DNA from: Streptomyces sp. NA02950
Lineage (GTDB): Bacteria; Actinomycetota; Actinomycetes; Streptomycetales; Streptomycetaceae
DNA: 64,000 nt
Reading direction: 5' to 3'
Assembly (NCBI RefSeq): GCF_013364155.1
Contig: NZ_CP054916.1
Span: forward strand, 5,453,001 to 5,517,000
Both the position numbers and the translations under genes were made by a program. The notes beneath the pieces are model-generated. The model ran no database searches. It was not told where the DNA came from and saw only the letters and a program-made list of their open reading frames with translations. This document shows, one piece after another, positions 30,795-41,551 of the stretch (its first letter is position 1; each line of letters begins with the position of its first letter).

Positions 30795-32189
30795 ATGGAG
30801 GATTCCTGGGCCAATTCGGTGGGGGCGGATCTGCATCTGGATCTGCCGAGGGGTGCGGGGGTGCGGGCGGCGCTGATTTGCTCGCTGCGCGATGCCGTAC
30901 GCGAGGGGCGGCTCGCGCCCGGCACCCGGCTGCCCTCCTCCCGCTCGCTCGCCGTGGACCTCGGTATCGCCCGCAATACGGTGGCCGACGCGTACGGGGA
31001 GCTGGTGGCCGAGGGCTGGCTCACCGCACGCCAGGGCTCGGGCACCCGGGTGGCCCGGCGGGTGGTGACGCCGGCGCCCGCTCCGCCGCGGACGCCCCAG
31101 GGCGCCGCCCGGCCCCTGTTCGATCTGACGCCCGGTTCGCCCGATGTCGCGTCCTTCCCCCGGTCGGCCTGGCTCTCCGCGGCCCGGCGGGCGCTGACCG
31201 CCGCCCCGAACGAGGCGTTCGGCTATGGGCAGCCGCGTGGTCGGCCGGAGCTGCGCCGGGTGCTGGCCGACTATCTGGCGCGTGCTCGCGGGGTGCGGGC
31301 CGCGCCCGAACGGATCGTGGTCTGCGCGGGGTTCACCCAGGGGCTCGCGGTGCTCAGCCGGGCGCTGCGGCAGGCCGGGCACCGGGAGGTGGCCGTCGAG
31401 TCGTACGGGCTGGACATCCACTGGAACGTGATGGGCCGGGCCGGGCTGGACACCGTGCCGCTGCCGGTGGACGGCCGCGGTGCCCAGGTGGCGGAGCTGG
31501 GCGGGGTGCGGGCCGTGCTGCTGACCCCGGCGCACCAGTTCCCCACCGGGGTCTCGCTGGACCCCGACCGGCGGGCCGAGGTGGTGGACTGGGCCGCGCG
31601 GACCGGTGGACTGGTGCTGGAGGACGACTACGACGGGGAGTTCCGCTACGACCGCCAGCCGGTCGGGGCGCTCCAGGGGCTCGACCCGGAACGGGTGGTC
31701 TATCTGGGGACGGCGAGCAAGAGTCTGGCGCCCGCGCTGCGGATCGCCTGGATGGTGGTGCCGGACCATCTCATGGACGCGCTGCTGGCGCTGAAGGGGG
31801 CGGGGGAGTGGCAGTCGGGTGTGCTGGATCAGCTGACGCTCGCGGAGTTCATCGACTCCGGTGCCTACGACCGCCATGTGCGCGGGATGCGGCTGCGCTA
31901 CCGGCGCCGCCGAGACCAGTTGGTGGCCGCGCTGGCCGAGCGGGCCCCGGGGGTGCGGGTCACCGGGATCGCGGCGGGGCTGCACGCGGTGCTCGACCTG
32001 CCGCCGGGCACCGAGCGGTCGGTCGTCCAGGGTGCGGCCTGGCAGGGGCTGGCTCTGCAAGGGCTGGCCCGCTTCCGGCATCCGGAGTCGGGCCCGGAGC
32101 GACGGGACGCGCTGGTGTTCGCCTACGGGACGCCGCCTGACCATGCCTTTTCGGGCGCGGTCGAGGCACTGTGCCGCGTACTGCCGTGA
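30795..32189 (+). CDS. MocR-type GntR/aminotransferase-like transcriptional regulator
   Basis: 464 residues. Residues ~18-85 form a GntR winged helix (LRDAVREGRLAPGTRLPSSRSLAVDLGIARNTVADAYGEL, split over several motifs). The rest is a fold-type-I PLP aminotransferase-like domain with LTPAHQFPTG, LEDDYDGEFRYDR and the PLP lysine in GTASKSLAP. MocR proteins usually regulate a divergently transcribed gene. Here that is the AhpD-like gene 38 bases away, with the PEP-mutase-family enzyme behind it. The ligand is unknown. The start ATG lies in the short divergent promoter region. Confidence 0.9.
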   Translation: MEDSWANSVGADLHLDLPRGAGVRAALICSLRDAVREGRLAPGTRLPSSRSLAVDLGIARNTVADAYGELVAEGWLTARQGSGTRVARRVVTPAPAPPRTPQGAARPLFDLTPGSPDVASFPRSAWLSAARRALTAAPNEAFGYGQPRGRPELRRVLADYLARARGVRAAPERIVVCAGFTQGLAVLSRALRQAGHREVAVESYGLDIHWNVMGRAGLDTVPLPVDGRGAQVAELGGVRAVLLTPAHQFPTGVSLDPDRRAEVVDWAARTGGLVLEDDYDGEFRYDRQPVGALQGLDPERVVYLGTASKSLAPALRIAWMVVPDHLMDALLALKGAGEWQSGVLDQLTLAEFIDSGAYDRHVRGMRLRYRRRRDQLVAALAERAPGVRVTGIAAGLHAVLDLPPGTERSVVQGAAWQGLALQGLARFRHPESGPERRDALVFAYGTPPDHAFSGAVEALCRVLP

Positions 32190-32261
32190 GCGACCCCGGC
32201 GTACGGATGTGCGATCACGCGGCACTAGGGTGAGCGGTCCACACACGGGGGAGGCAATTCG

Positions 32262-32809
32262 ATGGAGCGCAGAACTCCACGCCGGCATGGCGCTTCGTGG
32301 ACCGCGAACTCGGCTTCATCCGCGCCTGTTTCAAGCTCTCCCCCTGGGAGTGGCCGGCCACCGACCGCTTCGGTCCGCATGTGCTGGACACGCTCGACAA
32401 CGGCGGCGGCACCGGATCCACCCTGTGGATCGAACCCGCCTGGAAGATGCTGCTGTCCAACAAGGCGCTGCTCGCCGTGGTCTGGGAGCTCTACCCCGGT
32501 CATCCGCATCTGCTTCCCGCCCATCTCGACGGCCCCCGGGAACTGGCCCGGACCACCGGTTACGTGGCCAAGCCGCTGCTCGGCCGGGAGGGCGCGGGGG
32601 TCACCGTGCACCGGCCGGGCGATGATCCCGCGGTCCGCGGCGAGCCGCGCTGCTACCAGGAACTGGCGCCACTGCCCGACTTCGACGGCAACCGGGTGGT
32701 GCTCGGGGCGTGGGTGGTGGAGGACGAGTCGGCGGGGCTCGGTATCCGGGAGTCGGCGGGGCTGATCACCGATGAGTACGCCCGCTTTCCGCCGCATGTG
32801 ATCCTCTGA
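32262..32809 (+). pseudogene. glutathionylspermidine synthase family gene with large internal deletion
   Basis: The 5' end looks intact: GGGGGAGG lies 7 bases before ATG 32262, which opens MERRTP, resembling this family's N-terminus. The recognisable C-terminal portion (LGFIRACFKLSPWEW, WIEPAWKMLLSNKALLAV, KPLLGREGAGVT, YQELAPLPDFDG, GIRESAGLITDE) is in a different frame, open from 32234 with a GTG at 32297. Full-length homologues are about 390 residues, but only ~180 codons fit here. The simplest reading is that an internal segment of roughly 200 codons was deleted with a frameshift. A 170-residue remnant could still be translated from 32297 but lacks the N-terminal half of the ATP-grasp enzyme. 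Confidence 0.75.
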
Positions 32810-32826
32810 GCTGTCGCCGTGTCCTC

Positions 32827-34053
32827 TCACGGCGACAGCACCGCCGTGAGCTGCTCCAGACCCCAGAGCAGATCCTCCTCGCCGATCACCAGCGGCGGGG
32901 CGATCCGGACCGTGGCGCCACGGGTGTCCTTGACCAGCACCCCGCGGTCCATCAGCCGCTCGGCGATCTGCCGCCCGGTGCCCAGGTCCACGGGAATGTC
33001 CACCCCCGCCCACAGGCCTCGGCCGCGCACCTCGTCCACCCGCCCCGCCTCCCGCAGCAGCCGCAGCTCATGATGGAGCCGCTCGCCCAGCTCCGCCGAC
33101 CGCCGCTGGAACTCCCCGGTCCGCAGCAGGGCGATCACCTCCAGGGCGACCGCGCAGGCCAGCGGATTGCCGCCGAAGGTCGAACCGTGCTCCCCGGGCC
33201 GGTGGACCCCGAGCACCTCGGCGGAGGACACCACCGCCGACACCGGGACCACCCCGCCGCCGAGCGCCTTGCCCAGCACATAGACATCCGGGACCACCCC
33301 CTCCTGATCACAGGCGAAGGTCGCGCCGGTGCGCCCCAGCCCGGACTGGATCTCGTCCGCGATGAACAGCACCTTCCGTGACCGGGTCAGCTCACGGACG
33401 CCGGCCAGATAGCCGGGCGGCGGCACCAGCACCCCGGCCTCGCCCTGAATGGGCTCCAGCAGCACGGCCACGGTGTCCGCAGCGGCCTCGTCGAGCGCGG
33501 TCTCCATCGCCGTGAGATCGCCGTACGGGACGATCACAAAGCCGGGGGTGTAGGGGCCGTGGTCGGCACGGGCCTCCGGATCGGTGGAGAAGCTGATGAG
33601 GGTGGTCGTCCGGCCGTGGAAGTTGTTCTCCGCGACGATGATCCTGGCCCGGCCCTCCTGGACGCCCTTGATCCGGTAGCCCCACTTCCGGGCGGTCTTG
33701 ACCGCCGTCTCGACCGCCTCCGCCCCGGTGTTCATCGGCAGCACCATTTCCATACCGCACAGCGCGGCCAGCTCCGTGCAGAAGGCCCCGAAGCGGTCGT
33801 GGTGGAAGGCGCGCGAGGTCAGCGTGACCCGCTCCAGCTGGGCCTTGGCGGCCTCGATCAGCCGGTGGTTGCCGTGCCCGAAGTTGAGCGCGGAGTATCC
33901 GGCGAGAAGATCGAGATAGCGGCGGCCCTCGACATCGGTCATCCAGGCGCCCTCCGCGGACGCGATCACAACCGGCAGCGGGTGGTAGTTGTGCGCGCTG
34001 TGGGCCTCGGCGGCGGCCAGGGCGTGCTGTGAGCGGGAATCCGGGGTGGACAA
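32827..34053 (-). CDS. rocD: ornithine--oxo-acid transaminase
   Basis: Converts ornithine and 2-oxoglutarate to glutamate semialdehyde and glutamate. 408 residues from TTG 34053, which has GGGAG at 8 bases and gives MSTPDSRSQ, like known RocD starts; upstream in-frame codons give an unconserved tail. Class-III aminotransferase features: NYHPLPVVIASAEGAWMTDVEG, MNTGAEAVETAVKTARKW, ADEIQSGLGRTG, the PLP lysine in VLGKALGGGVVP, and GEHGSTFGGNPLA. It is divergent from glyA across the ZTP riboswitch region. No other arginine-catabolism gene is adjacent. Confidence 0.93.
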   Translation of the reverse strand: MSTPDSRSQHALAAAEAHSAHNYHPLPVVIASAEGAWMTDVEGRRYLDLLAGYSALNFGHGNHRLIEAAKAQLERVTLTSRAFHHDRFGAFCTELAALCGMEMVLPMNTGAEAVETAVKTARKWGYRIKGVQEGRARIIVAENNFHGRTTTLISFSTDPEARADHGPYTPGFVIVPYGDLTAMETALDEAAADTVAVLLEPIQGEAGVLVPPPGYLAGVRELTRSRKVLFIADEIQSGLGRTGATFACDQEGVVPDVYVLGKALGGGVVPVSAVVSSAEVLGVHRPGEHGSTFGGNPLACAVALEVIALLRTGEFQRRSAELGERLHHELRLLREAGRVDEVRGRGLWAGVDIPVDLGTGRQIAERLMDRGVLVKDTRGATVRIAPPLVIGEEDLLWGLEQLTAVLSP

Positions 34054-34161
34054 CGCGTACTCCCTTCGGTGCCGGGCCTGCCGGACGCTGTCTCGTCCGC
34101 TGATGTTCCTCGGGATGGCGGGTGGGCACGGTGGGCTGTCCGCGAGGGAGCCGCTGCCTAC

Positions 34162-34167
34162 TAGAGT
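34162..34167 (+). promoter_or_regulatory. candidate -10 box (TAGAGT) for riboswitch-glyA
   Basis: TAGAGT matches the streptomycete TAGRRT consensus and lies 9 bases before the riboswitch, so the transcript would start almost exactly at its first stem. No good -35 is visible. Confidence 0.4.
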
Positions 34168-34170
34168 GGG

Positions 34171-34264
34171 GGTGCGCACCGTGACTGGCGAGCCGAGCGT
34201 GGAACCGACCACGAGGAAGCGGTGCGCGGCCCCAGCGCCACGAGGTGCCGCCCGCCTGGGCACC
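34171..34264 (+). ncRNA. ZTP riboswitch (pfl motif) upstream of glyA
   Basis: The conserved pieces occur in order: GTGACTGGCG (34181-34190), a short stem around GTGGAACCGACCAC (34199-34212), GGAAGCGGTGCG closing the first helix with CGCACC at 34175-34180, and the 3' signature CCGCCTGGGCA (34252-34262) after a variable linker hairpin. This is the ZTP/ZMP-sensing pfl RNA known upstream of folate and purine genes in Streptomyces. It ends about 47 bases before the glyA ATG, so it could act on transcription or translation of serine hydroxymethyltransferase. ZMP is the substrate of the transformylase domain of PurH, also in this window. Confidence 0.88.
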
Positions 34265-34310
34265 GAAGGGATCACGACCGGATCACCACCGATCGCCCCG
34301 GAGGAATGCC

Positions 34311-35582
34311 ATGAGCCTGCCCCTTTCCCATCCCGCCCTGTCGGCGTCCGACCCCGAACTCGCCGCCCTCGTCGGCGCCGAGGAACTGCTCCAGTCCGAG
34401 ACCCTGCGGCTGATCCCCAGCGAGAACTATGTCTCCGGGGCCGTCCTCGAAGCCTCGGGGACGGTGCTCCAGAACAAGTACAGCGAGGGCTACCCGGGCC
34501 GCCGCTACTACGAGGGCCAGCAGGTCATCGACCAGGTCGAGACCCTGGCGGTCAACCGGGCCAAGGCCGTCTTCGGCGCCGACCACGCCAATGTCCAGCC
34601 CTACTCCGGCTCACCCGCCAACCTCGCCGTCTATCTCGCCTTCGCCGAGCCCGGCGACACCGTGATGGGGATGTCCCTGCCGATGGGCGGCCATCTCACC
34701 CATGGCTGGGGCGTCTCCGCCACCGGCTCCTGGTTCCGCGGTGTCCAGTACGGGGTGCGCCAGGACACCGGCATGATCGACTTCGATGAGGTCCGCGACC
34801 TGGCCCGCAAGGAGCGGCCCAAGCTGATCTTCTGCGGTGGCACCGCCGTGCCCCGCACGATCGACTTCGCCGCCTTCGCGGAGATCGCCCGCGAGGTGGA
34901 CGCGGTGCTGGTGGCCGATATCGCGCATATCGCCGGACTGGTCGCGGGCGGGGCCCACCCCTCCCCGGTGCCGCATGTCGACGTCGTCTCCACCACCACC
35001 CACAAGACCCTGCGCGGCCCGCGCGGCGCGATGCTGATGGCCCGCGAGGCCCACGCCAAGGCCATCGACAAGGCCGTCTTCCCCGGGCTCCAGGGCGGCC
35101 CGCACAACCAGACCACCGCCGCCATCGCCGTGGCCCTCCACGAGGCCGCCCAGCCCGCCTTCCGGGACTACGCCCACGCCGTGGTCGCCAACGCCAAGGC
35201 CCTGGCCGAAGCGCTGCTCGCCCGTGGCTTCGACCTGGTCTCCGGCGGCACCGACAACCATCTGATCCTGATGGACCTCACCCCCAAGGAGGTGCCGGGC
35301 AAGGTCGCGGCCAAGGCGCTGGACGAGGCCGGGATCGTGGTGAACTACAACACCGTGCCCTTCGACCCGCGCAAGCCCTTCGACCCGTCCGGCATTCGTA
35401 TCGGCACCCCCTCCCTGACCTCGCGCGGGCTGGGCACCGAGCACATGCCCACCGTGGCCGAATGGATCGACCGCGGGGTGACCGCCGCGAAGAGCGGTGA
35501 CCCGGCCGGAATCGCCAAGATCAGGAACGAGGTCGCCGAGCTGATGGCGGCCTACCCGGCTCCGGGTCTGCCGACCGGCTGA
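34311..35582 (+). CDS. glyA: serine hydroxymethyltransferase
   Basis: Interconverts serine + THF and glycine + 5,10-methylene-THF with PLP. 423 residues: LIPSENYVSGAVLEASG, KYSEGYPGRRYYEGQQ, VQPYSGSPANLAVY, DIAHIAGLVAGG and the PLP lysine in STTTHKTLRGPRGAM. ATG 34311 has GGAGGA 5 bases upstream. It is under the ZTP riboswitch. The first third departs slightly from the commonest actinobacterial GlyA, but all catalytic blocks are present. A paralogous glyA may exist elsewhere. The 3' end overlaps a minus-strand gene by 62 bases. Confidence 0.96.
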   Translation: MSLPLSHPALSASDPELAALVGAEELLQSETLRLIPSENYVSGAVLEASGTVLQNKYSEGYPGRRYYEGQQVIDQVETLAVNRAKAVFGADHANVQPYSGSPANLAVYLAFAEPGDTVMGMSLPMGGHLTHGWGVSATGSWFRGVQYGVRQDTGMIDFDEVRDLARKERPKLIFCGGTAVPRTIDFAAFAEIAREVDAVLVADIAHIAGLVAGGAHPSPVPHVDVVSTTTHKTLRGPRGAMLMAREAHAKAIDKAVFPGLQGGPHNQTTAAIAVALHEAAQPAFRDYAHAVVANAKALAEALLARGFDLVSGGTDNHLILMDLTPKEVPGKVAAKALDEAGIVVNYNTVPFDPRKPFDPSGIRIGTPSLTSRGLGTEHMPTVAEWIDRGVTAAKSGDPAGIAKIRNEVAELMAAYPAPGLPTG

Positions 35583-35605
35583 CGGCGTCCGCGGAGCCGC
35601 TCACG

Positions 35606-35650
35606 GAGCTCACAGAGCTCACAGAGCTCACAGAGCTCACAGAGGTGACA
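35606..35650. repeat. 9-bp GAGCTCACA direct repeats
   Basis: Four perfect copies of GAGCTCACA and a fifth degenerate copy (GAGGTGACA) run head to tail just after the glyA stop. Read on the minus strand they encode the Ser-Val tail of the small protein downstream of the sigma gene. Confidence 0.9.
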
Positions 35651-35800
35651 GAGCGGAGAGTGCTGACGGTGCCCTGCCCGGCCGACAGGCCGGGTATGGC
35701 CCGCCACCACTGCTCCTCCCGGATCCGGCCGCGGTCCGGCGGCACCGGCACCGGCAGGCCCACGATCCGGGCCATCACCCGCTCCACCACCGTCTCGCCC

Positions 35801-37691
<1,891 letters not shown>

Positions 37692-37820
37692 CGGCCGGGC
37701 ACCGGGGGTCAGTGCCTGGCCGAGGACCGGCCGACCGCCGGCCGCGCACCGGCCGCGCGGAAGGTGAATGCGCGGCGGGTGAACGCGCGGCGGGTGAGCG
37801 CCCGTAGACAGCAGTACACC

Positions 37821-37858
37821 CGGGTCCGGGCCCCCGACCAGAGGGGGCCTGGGACCCG
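37821..37858 (+). terminator. hairpin after trpS
   Basis: CGGGTCCGGGCCCCC (37821-37835) pairs with GGGGGCCTGGGACCCG (37843-37858) apart from one bulged A, with a 7-base loop, 130 bases after the trpS stop. The intervening bases hold short GCGCGGCGGGTGA repeats. Confidence 0.65.
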
Positions 37859-37968
37859 TGTGGTGAAGGACCGAGGCACCTAGCCGTGAAGGCGGCACAG
37901 CCGCCACACTGACACCGGTGCAGCGGCATCGAGCCCAGCAGCCCGGGAGGGCCAGGAGGGAGAACGCA

Positions 37969-38568
37969 GTGGGGACCGTAACGCTCGGCGTTTCGATCGC
38001 GGTCCCGGAGCCGTACGGCAGCTTCCTCCAGGGGCGGCGCGCGGGCTTCGGGGACCCAGCCGCCCATGGCATCCCCACCCATGTCACCCTGCTGCCGCCG
38101 ACCGAGGTGGACGCCTCGGCACTGCCGGCCATCGAGGACCATCTGGCCCGGGTGGCCGCCGAGGGGCGGCCGTTTCCGATGCGGCTGGAGGGGACCGGCA
38201 CCTTCCGGCCGCTCTCGCCGGTCGTCTTCGTCAAGATCGTGGAGGGCGTGGAGGAGTGCGCCGCGCTCCAGGAGCGGATCCGGGCGGCGTCCGGACCGTG
38301 CGCCCGTGAGCTCCAGTTCCCGTACCACCCGCATGTCACGGTCGCCCACGGCATCGACGAGGAGGCCATGGACCGGGCGTTCGCGGAGCTGAAGGACTAC
38401 GAGGCGGCTTGGACGATCACCGGCTTCGCCCTCTACGAGCAGGGCGCCGACGGGGTGTGGCGGCTGGAGCGCGAGTACCCCTTCAGGGCGGGTGAGCCGC
38501 GGGAGGGCGGTACGCCCGTGGTGCCCCGTCAGGCCGATCTCTCCCGCCCGGCCCCGACCTCGCGCTAG
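37969..38568 (+). CDS. 2'-5' RNA ligase / cyclic phosphodiesterase family protein
   Basis: 199 residues with the two H-X-T motifs that define the 2H phosphoesterase superfamily: HVTLLPP near residue 40 and HVTVAHG near residue 125. Such enzymes hydrolyse or form 2'-5' RNA bonds or cyclic phosphates. GTG 37969 (MGTVTLGVSIAVPEPYG) is preceded by AGGAGGGA at 7 bases. The C-terminus is a disordered basic tail. Placement after trpS is common in Streptomyces. The physiological substrate is unknown. Confidence 0.88.
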   Translation: MGTVTLGVSIAVPEPYGSFLQGRRAGFGDPAAHGIPTHVTLLPPTEVDASALPAIEDHLARVAAEGRPFPMRLEGTGTFRPLSPVVFVKIVEGVEECAALQERIRAASGPCARELQFPYHPHVTVAHGIDEEAMDRAFAELKDYEAAWTITGFALYEQGADGVWRLEREYPFRAGEPREGGTPVVPRQADLSRPAPTSR

Positions 38569-38836
38569 CCGGTTGCCCGCGTCCGCGCGCCCCCGGCTCG
38601 ACACCACGTCAGCACATCAGCACGTCAGCACATGTACACGTTCACCGGAACGAGTGATGGACGGTGTGTTGGGTGGCTGTGTGCCGACTGACGCCCCGTC
38701 GGCGGCCAGAGTCATGACCGGATGGAGCCCCGCACCGCGCTAGGGGTGCGCGTTCCGGGGAACCCGGACTCTGGCCTTCCGCGCAGCTCAGCGTGCGCCG
38801 AGGAGGAGGAACCGCGCAGAAGGGTAGTTGCTGATC

Positions 38837-39808
38837 ATGGAATGGTTGACCCGGCTGCCAGTTGTCGGCCCCGCGATCGCCCGGCTGATGCACACCCACG
38901 CCTGGCGCTCCTACGAGCGGCTGGACCGCGTCCACTGGACCCGGCTCGCCGCCGCGATCACCTTCATCAGCTTCCTCGCGTTCTTCCCGCTCGTCGCGGT
39001 CGGGGCGGCGATCGGCGCCGCGACGCTCAGCGAGTCCCAGATGCACCAGTTCCAGAAGAAGCTGGCCCAGCAGATCCCCGGCATCTCCGGTCAGCTCGAC
39101 CTGGGCGGTCTGGTCGACAACGCGGGCACGATCGGGGTCGTCGCGGGCGCCCTGCTGCTGTTCACCGGTATCGGCTGGGTGAGCTCGCTGCGCGAGTGCC
39201 TGCGCGCCGTCTGGGAGCTGGAGGAGGACCCCGGTAATCCGGTGGCCCGCAAGCTCAAGGACGCGGTCGTCCTGGTCGGCCTCGGCGGCGTCGCCCTGGT
39301 CTCGTTCGCCGTCTCGACGCTCGCGGGCACCGCGGTCGGCCGGGTCGCCCAACTGCTCGGCATCCCCGAGGACGGCATCGGCGGCTGGCTGCTGCGGATC
39401 GCCGCCTTCGTCGTCGCCGTCGTCGCCGACTTCCTGCTGCTGTGCTACGTACTGACCTGGCTGCCCGGGGTCGAGCCGTCGCGCCGTCGCGTCGTTGTTG
39501 CCGCGCTCATCGGCGCGATCGGCTTCGAACTGCTCAAGCTGCTGCTGAGCAGCTATCTGCGGGACGTGGCGGCCAAAAGCATGTACGGCGCGTTCGGCGT
39601 GCCCATCGCGCTGCTGCTGTGGATCAACTTCACCGCCAAACTGACGCTGTACTGCGCGTCCTGGACCGCCACCGGGTCGGCCGAGGAGAGCGCCGAGGAC
39701 GCCGAGGAGGGCGGGACGGGCGGGACAGGTGGCTCCGGTCAGTCCGGTGGGGCCGACGCGCCCAAGCCGAAGTCCGCGCCCGCCGGTCCCGCCAATCCTC
39801 TGGACTAG
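38837..39808 (+). CDS. YihY/BrkB-family inner membrane protein
   Basis: About 323 residues with six hydrophobic helices: AAAITFISFLAFFPLVAVGAAIG, TIGVVAGALLLFTGIGWV, VVLVGLGGVALVSFAVSTLAG, LRIAAFVVAVVADFLLLCYVL, VVVAALIGAIGFELLKLLLS and GVPIALLLWINFTAKLTLYCA. These match YihY/BrkB proteins, once misnamed RNase BN. Residues after ~285 form a Gly/Ser tail. ATG 38837 is chosen; a TTG at 38828 has a closer GAAGGG and would add three residues. Transport function is unproven in the family. Confidence 0.88.
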   Translation: MEWLTRLPVVGPAIARLMHTHAWRSYERLDRVHWTRLAAAITFISFLAFFPLVAVGAAIGAATLSESQMHQFQKKLAQQIPGISGQLDLGGLVDNAGTIGVVAGALLLFTGIGWVSSLRECLRAVWELEEDPGNPVARKLKDAVVLVGLGGVALVSFAVSTLAGTAVGRVAQLLGIPEDGIGGWLLRIAAFVVAVVADFLLLCYVLTWLPGVEPSRRRVVVAALIGAIGFELLKLLLSSYLRDVAAKSMYGAFGVPIALLLWINFTAKLTLYCASWTATGSAEESAEDAEEGGTGGTGGSGQSGGADAPKPKSAPAGPANPLD

Positions 39809-39813
39809 GCCCC

Positions 39814-39844
39814 GTCCGCCGTACCGGGGCCGAGGCCGGCGGAC
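39814..39844. terminator. short bidirectional hairpin between convergent genes
   Basis: GTCCGCCG and CGGCGGAC (39814-39821, 39837-39844) pair around a GC-rich loop in the 41-bp gap between convergent genes. Confidence 0.5.
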
Positions 39845-39849
39845 CGGAC

Positions 39850-41151
39850 TCAGCCGCGGCCGCGCCGCCGCACCAGCTCCGGCAGCGGCCAGCGGCGGTG
39901 CACCGCGTAGGCCACCCCGGCCAGCAGCGCGAGCGTGCCGCCCGTGATGCCGATCGCCGTCCACTTGCCGCCCGAACCGCCGTCACCCGGTGAGACCGAC
40001 GCCTGGGTGTGCTCGTCCGAGCCGTTCCCGTGCGCGGACGTCCGGTTCTGGTTGGCGCCCGCCGCGCCCGGCCGGACGAGGGTGCCCACCGGATTCACCG
40101 AGTCGGACGCCTTGAAGCCCCAGTCGAAGAGCCTGGCGGTCTCCTTGTAGACCTCACTGGGCGCGGAAATCTGCGGGTTCATCACGGTGACCAGCAGCAC
40201 CCGCTTGCCGCGCTGGGCGACCCCGGTGAACGTGGAGCCCGCGTTCGTCGTGTAGCCGTTCTTGACCCCGGCGATGCCCTTGTAGGTCGGGATGCCGAAG
40301 CCGGTCAGCAGCCGGTTGGTGTTCTGGATCTCGAAGCTCTCGCGGGTCTTCTTGCCGTCCTTGCCCTTCTTGAACTTCCCGGGGAACTTGGCGTTCGCCG
40401 TCGAGGCGTACTCCCGGAAGTCCGCCTTCTGGAGCCCGGAGCGGGCGAAGAGCGTGAGGTCGTACGCGCTGCTGACCTGGCCCTTCTCGTCGTAGCCGTC
40501 CGGGGTGACGACATGGGTGTCGCGGGCGTTCAGCCGGTGGGCGTGCGCCTGCATCTCCTGCACGGTCTTCGGTTTGCCGCCGTTCATCGCGGACAGCACG
40601 TGCACCGCGTCGTTGCCGGAGCGCAGGAACACCCCGAGCCAGAGGTCGTGCACGGTGTAGGTGTAGTTCTCCTGAACCCCGACCAGGCTGCTGCCCGCGC
40701 CCATCCCCGCCAAGTCCGACGGCAGCACCTTGTGGGTCTGGTCCTTGGGCAGCTTGGGCAGCACGGTGTCGGCGAACAGCATCTTCAGAGTGCTCGCGGG
40801 CGGCAGCTGCCAGTGGGCGTTGTGCGAGGCCAGCACATCGCCCGACTCGGCGTCGGCCACCAGCCAGGACCGCCCACTGAGCTCCTTCGGCAGCCGAGGC
40901 GCGCCCGCCTTCGGGTCCACCTGGGTGCCGGGGCGGCCGAGCCGCTTTCCGCCGATCGTGGACATCTGGGCCGGGGGCTTCACGGTGTCGGGGCCATCGG
41001 CGGGCCCGGATTCGTCGTCGGCGAAGGCCGGGGTGGCGGGCAGCAGGCTGGACAGCAGGAGGACGGCGGCGGCGGTCAGCGGCGCCGCACGGCGGCGTGC
41101 GGCAGCCCTGGGGCGCGCGGGGGCAGTGGAGGCATATGAACATGTCAGCAC
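39850..41151 (-). CDS. D-alanyl-D-alanine carboxypeptidase (PBP5/DacC type)
   Basis: A peptidoglycan-tailoring serine peptidase of about 433 residues from GTG 41151. The signal peptide (residues ~1-45) ends in P-A-F-A. The three penicillin-binding motifs are present: S120-T-L-K (PPASTLKML), S178-G-N (LRSGNDAVH) and K297-N-G (GVKNGYTTN; KTG in most relatives). A C-terminal helix (IGITGGTLALLAGVAYAVH) and RRRGRG tail anchor it in the membrane. The start is uncertain because no strong ribosome site is visible; longer starts would overlap the divergent small gene. Confidence 0.9.
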   Translation of the reverse strand: MLTCSYASTAPARPRAAARRRAAPLTAAAVLLLSSLLPATPAFADDESGPADGPDTVKPPAQMSTIGGKRLGRPGTQVDPKAGAPRLPKELSGRSWLVADAESGDVLASHNAHWQLPPASTLKMLFADTVLPKLPKDQTHKVLPSDLAGMGAGSSLVGVQENYTYTVHDLWLGVFLRSGNDAVHVLSAMNGGKPKTVQEMQAHAHRLNARDTHVVTPDGYDEKGQVSSAYDLTLFARSGLQKADFREYASTANAKFPGKFKKGKDGKKTRESFEIQNTNRLLTGFGIPTYKGIAGVKNGYTTNAGSTFTGVAQRGKRVLLVTVMNPQISAPSEVYKETARLFDWGFKASDSVNPVGTLVRPGAAGANQNRTSAHGNGSDEHTQASVSPGDGGSGGKWTAIGITGGTLALLAGVAYAVHRRWPLPELVRRRGRG

Positions 41152-41257
41152 GTTGGCGAACGTACCTGCCGTGGCTGTGGTCGGCGACAGGACCGCCGTC
41201 GTCCGGGCGTCAGACCCCCGCGTGGAGGTATCGGGAGTTGCGCCCATACTGGAGACC

Positions 41258-41509
41258 ATGAAGCTCAGCCGCCCCGTGTCCTGGTTCCTGCTCGCCTTCG
41301 GGGTCTGGAGCTGGGTCATCTGGTTCACCTTTGTCAAAAACCTGTGGAAGGACAGCAGCGGACTCGCCTTCGACGACTCCGGCGATCCCACCGCGTACTT
41401 TTGGGTGCATCTGCTGCTCGCGATCACCTCGTTTCTCTTGGGGACGGCAATCGGCGTGATCGGGTTGCGTGGTCTGCGCGCTCTGCGCAGGAAGGACACC
41501 TCCGAGTAG
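41258..41509 (+). CDS. conserved small membrane protein (SCO4848 family)
   Basis: 83 residues with two transmembrane helices (VSWFLLAFGVWSWVIWFTFV and WVHLLLAITSFLLGTAIGVIGL) separated by a short acidic loop (DDSGDPTAYF), ending in a basic tail RALRRKD. This small protein is conserved in Streptomyces between the D-Ala-D-Ala carboxypeptidase and a metallophosphoesterase. Function is unknown. GGAGAC precedes ATG 41258. The metallophosphoesterase follows 42 bp later and may be co-transcribed. Confidence 0.8.
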   Translation: MKLSRPVSWFLLAFGVWSWVIWFTFVKNLWKDSSGLAFDDSGDPTAYFWVHLLLAITSFLLGTAIGVIGLRGLRALRRKDTSE

Positions 41510-41551
41510 TCGTTCCGGGCGGACAAAGCGGAAAAAGGGGAGAAACCGGGG

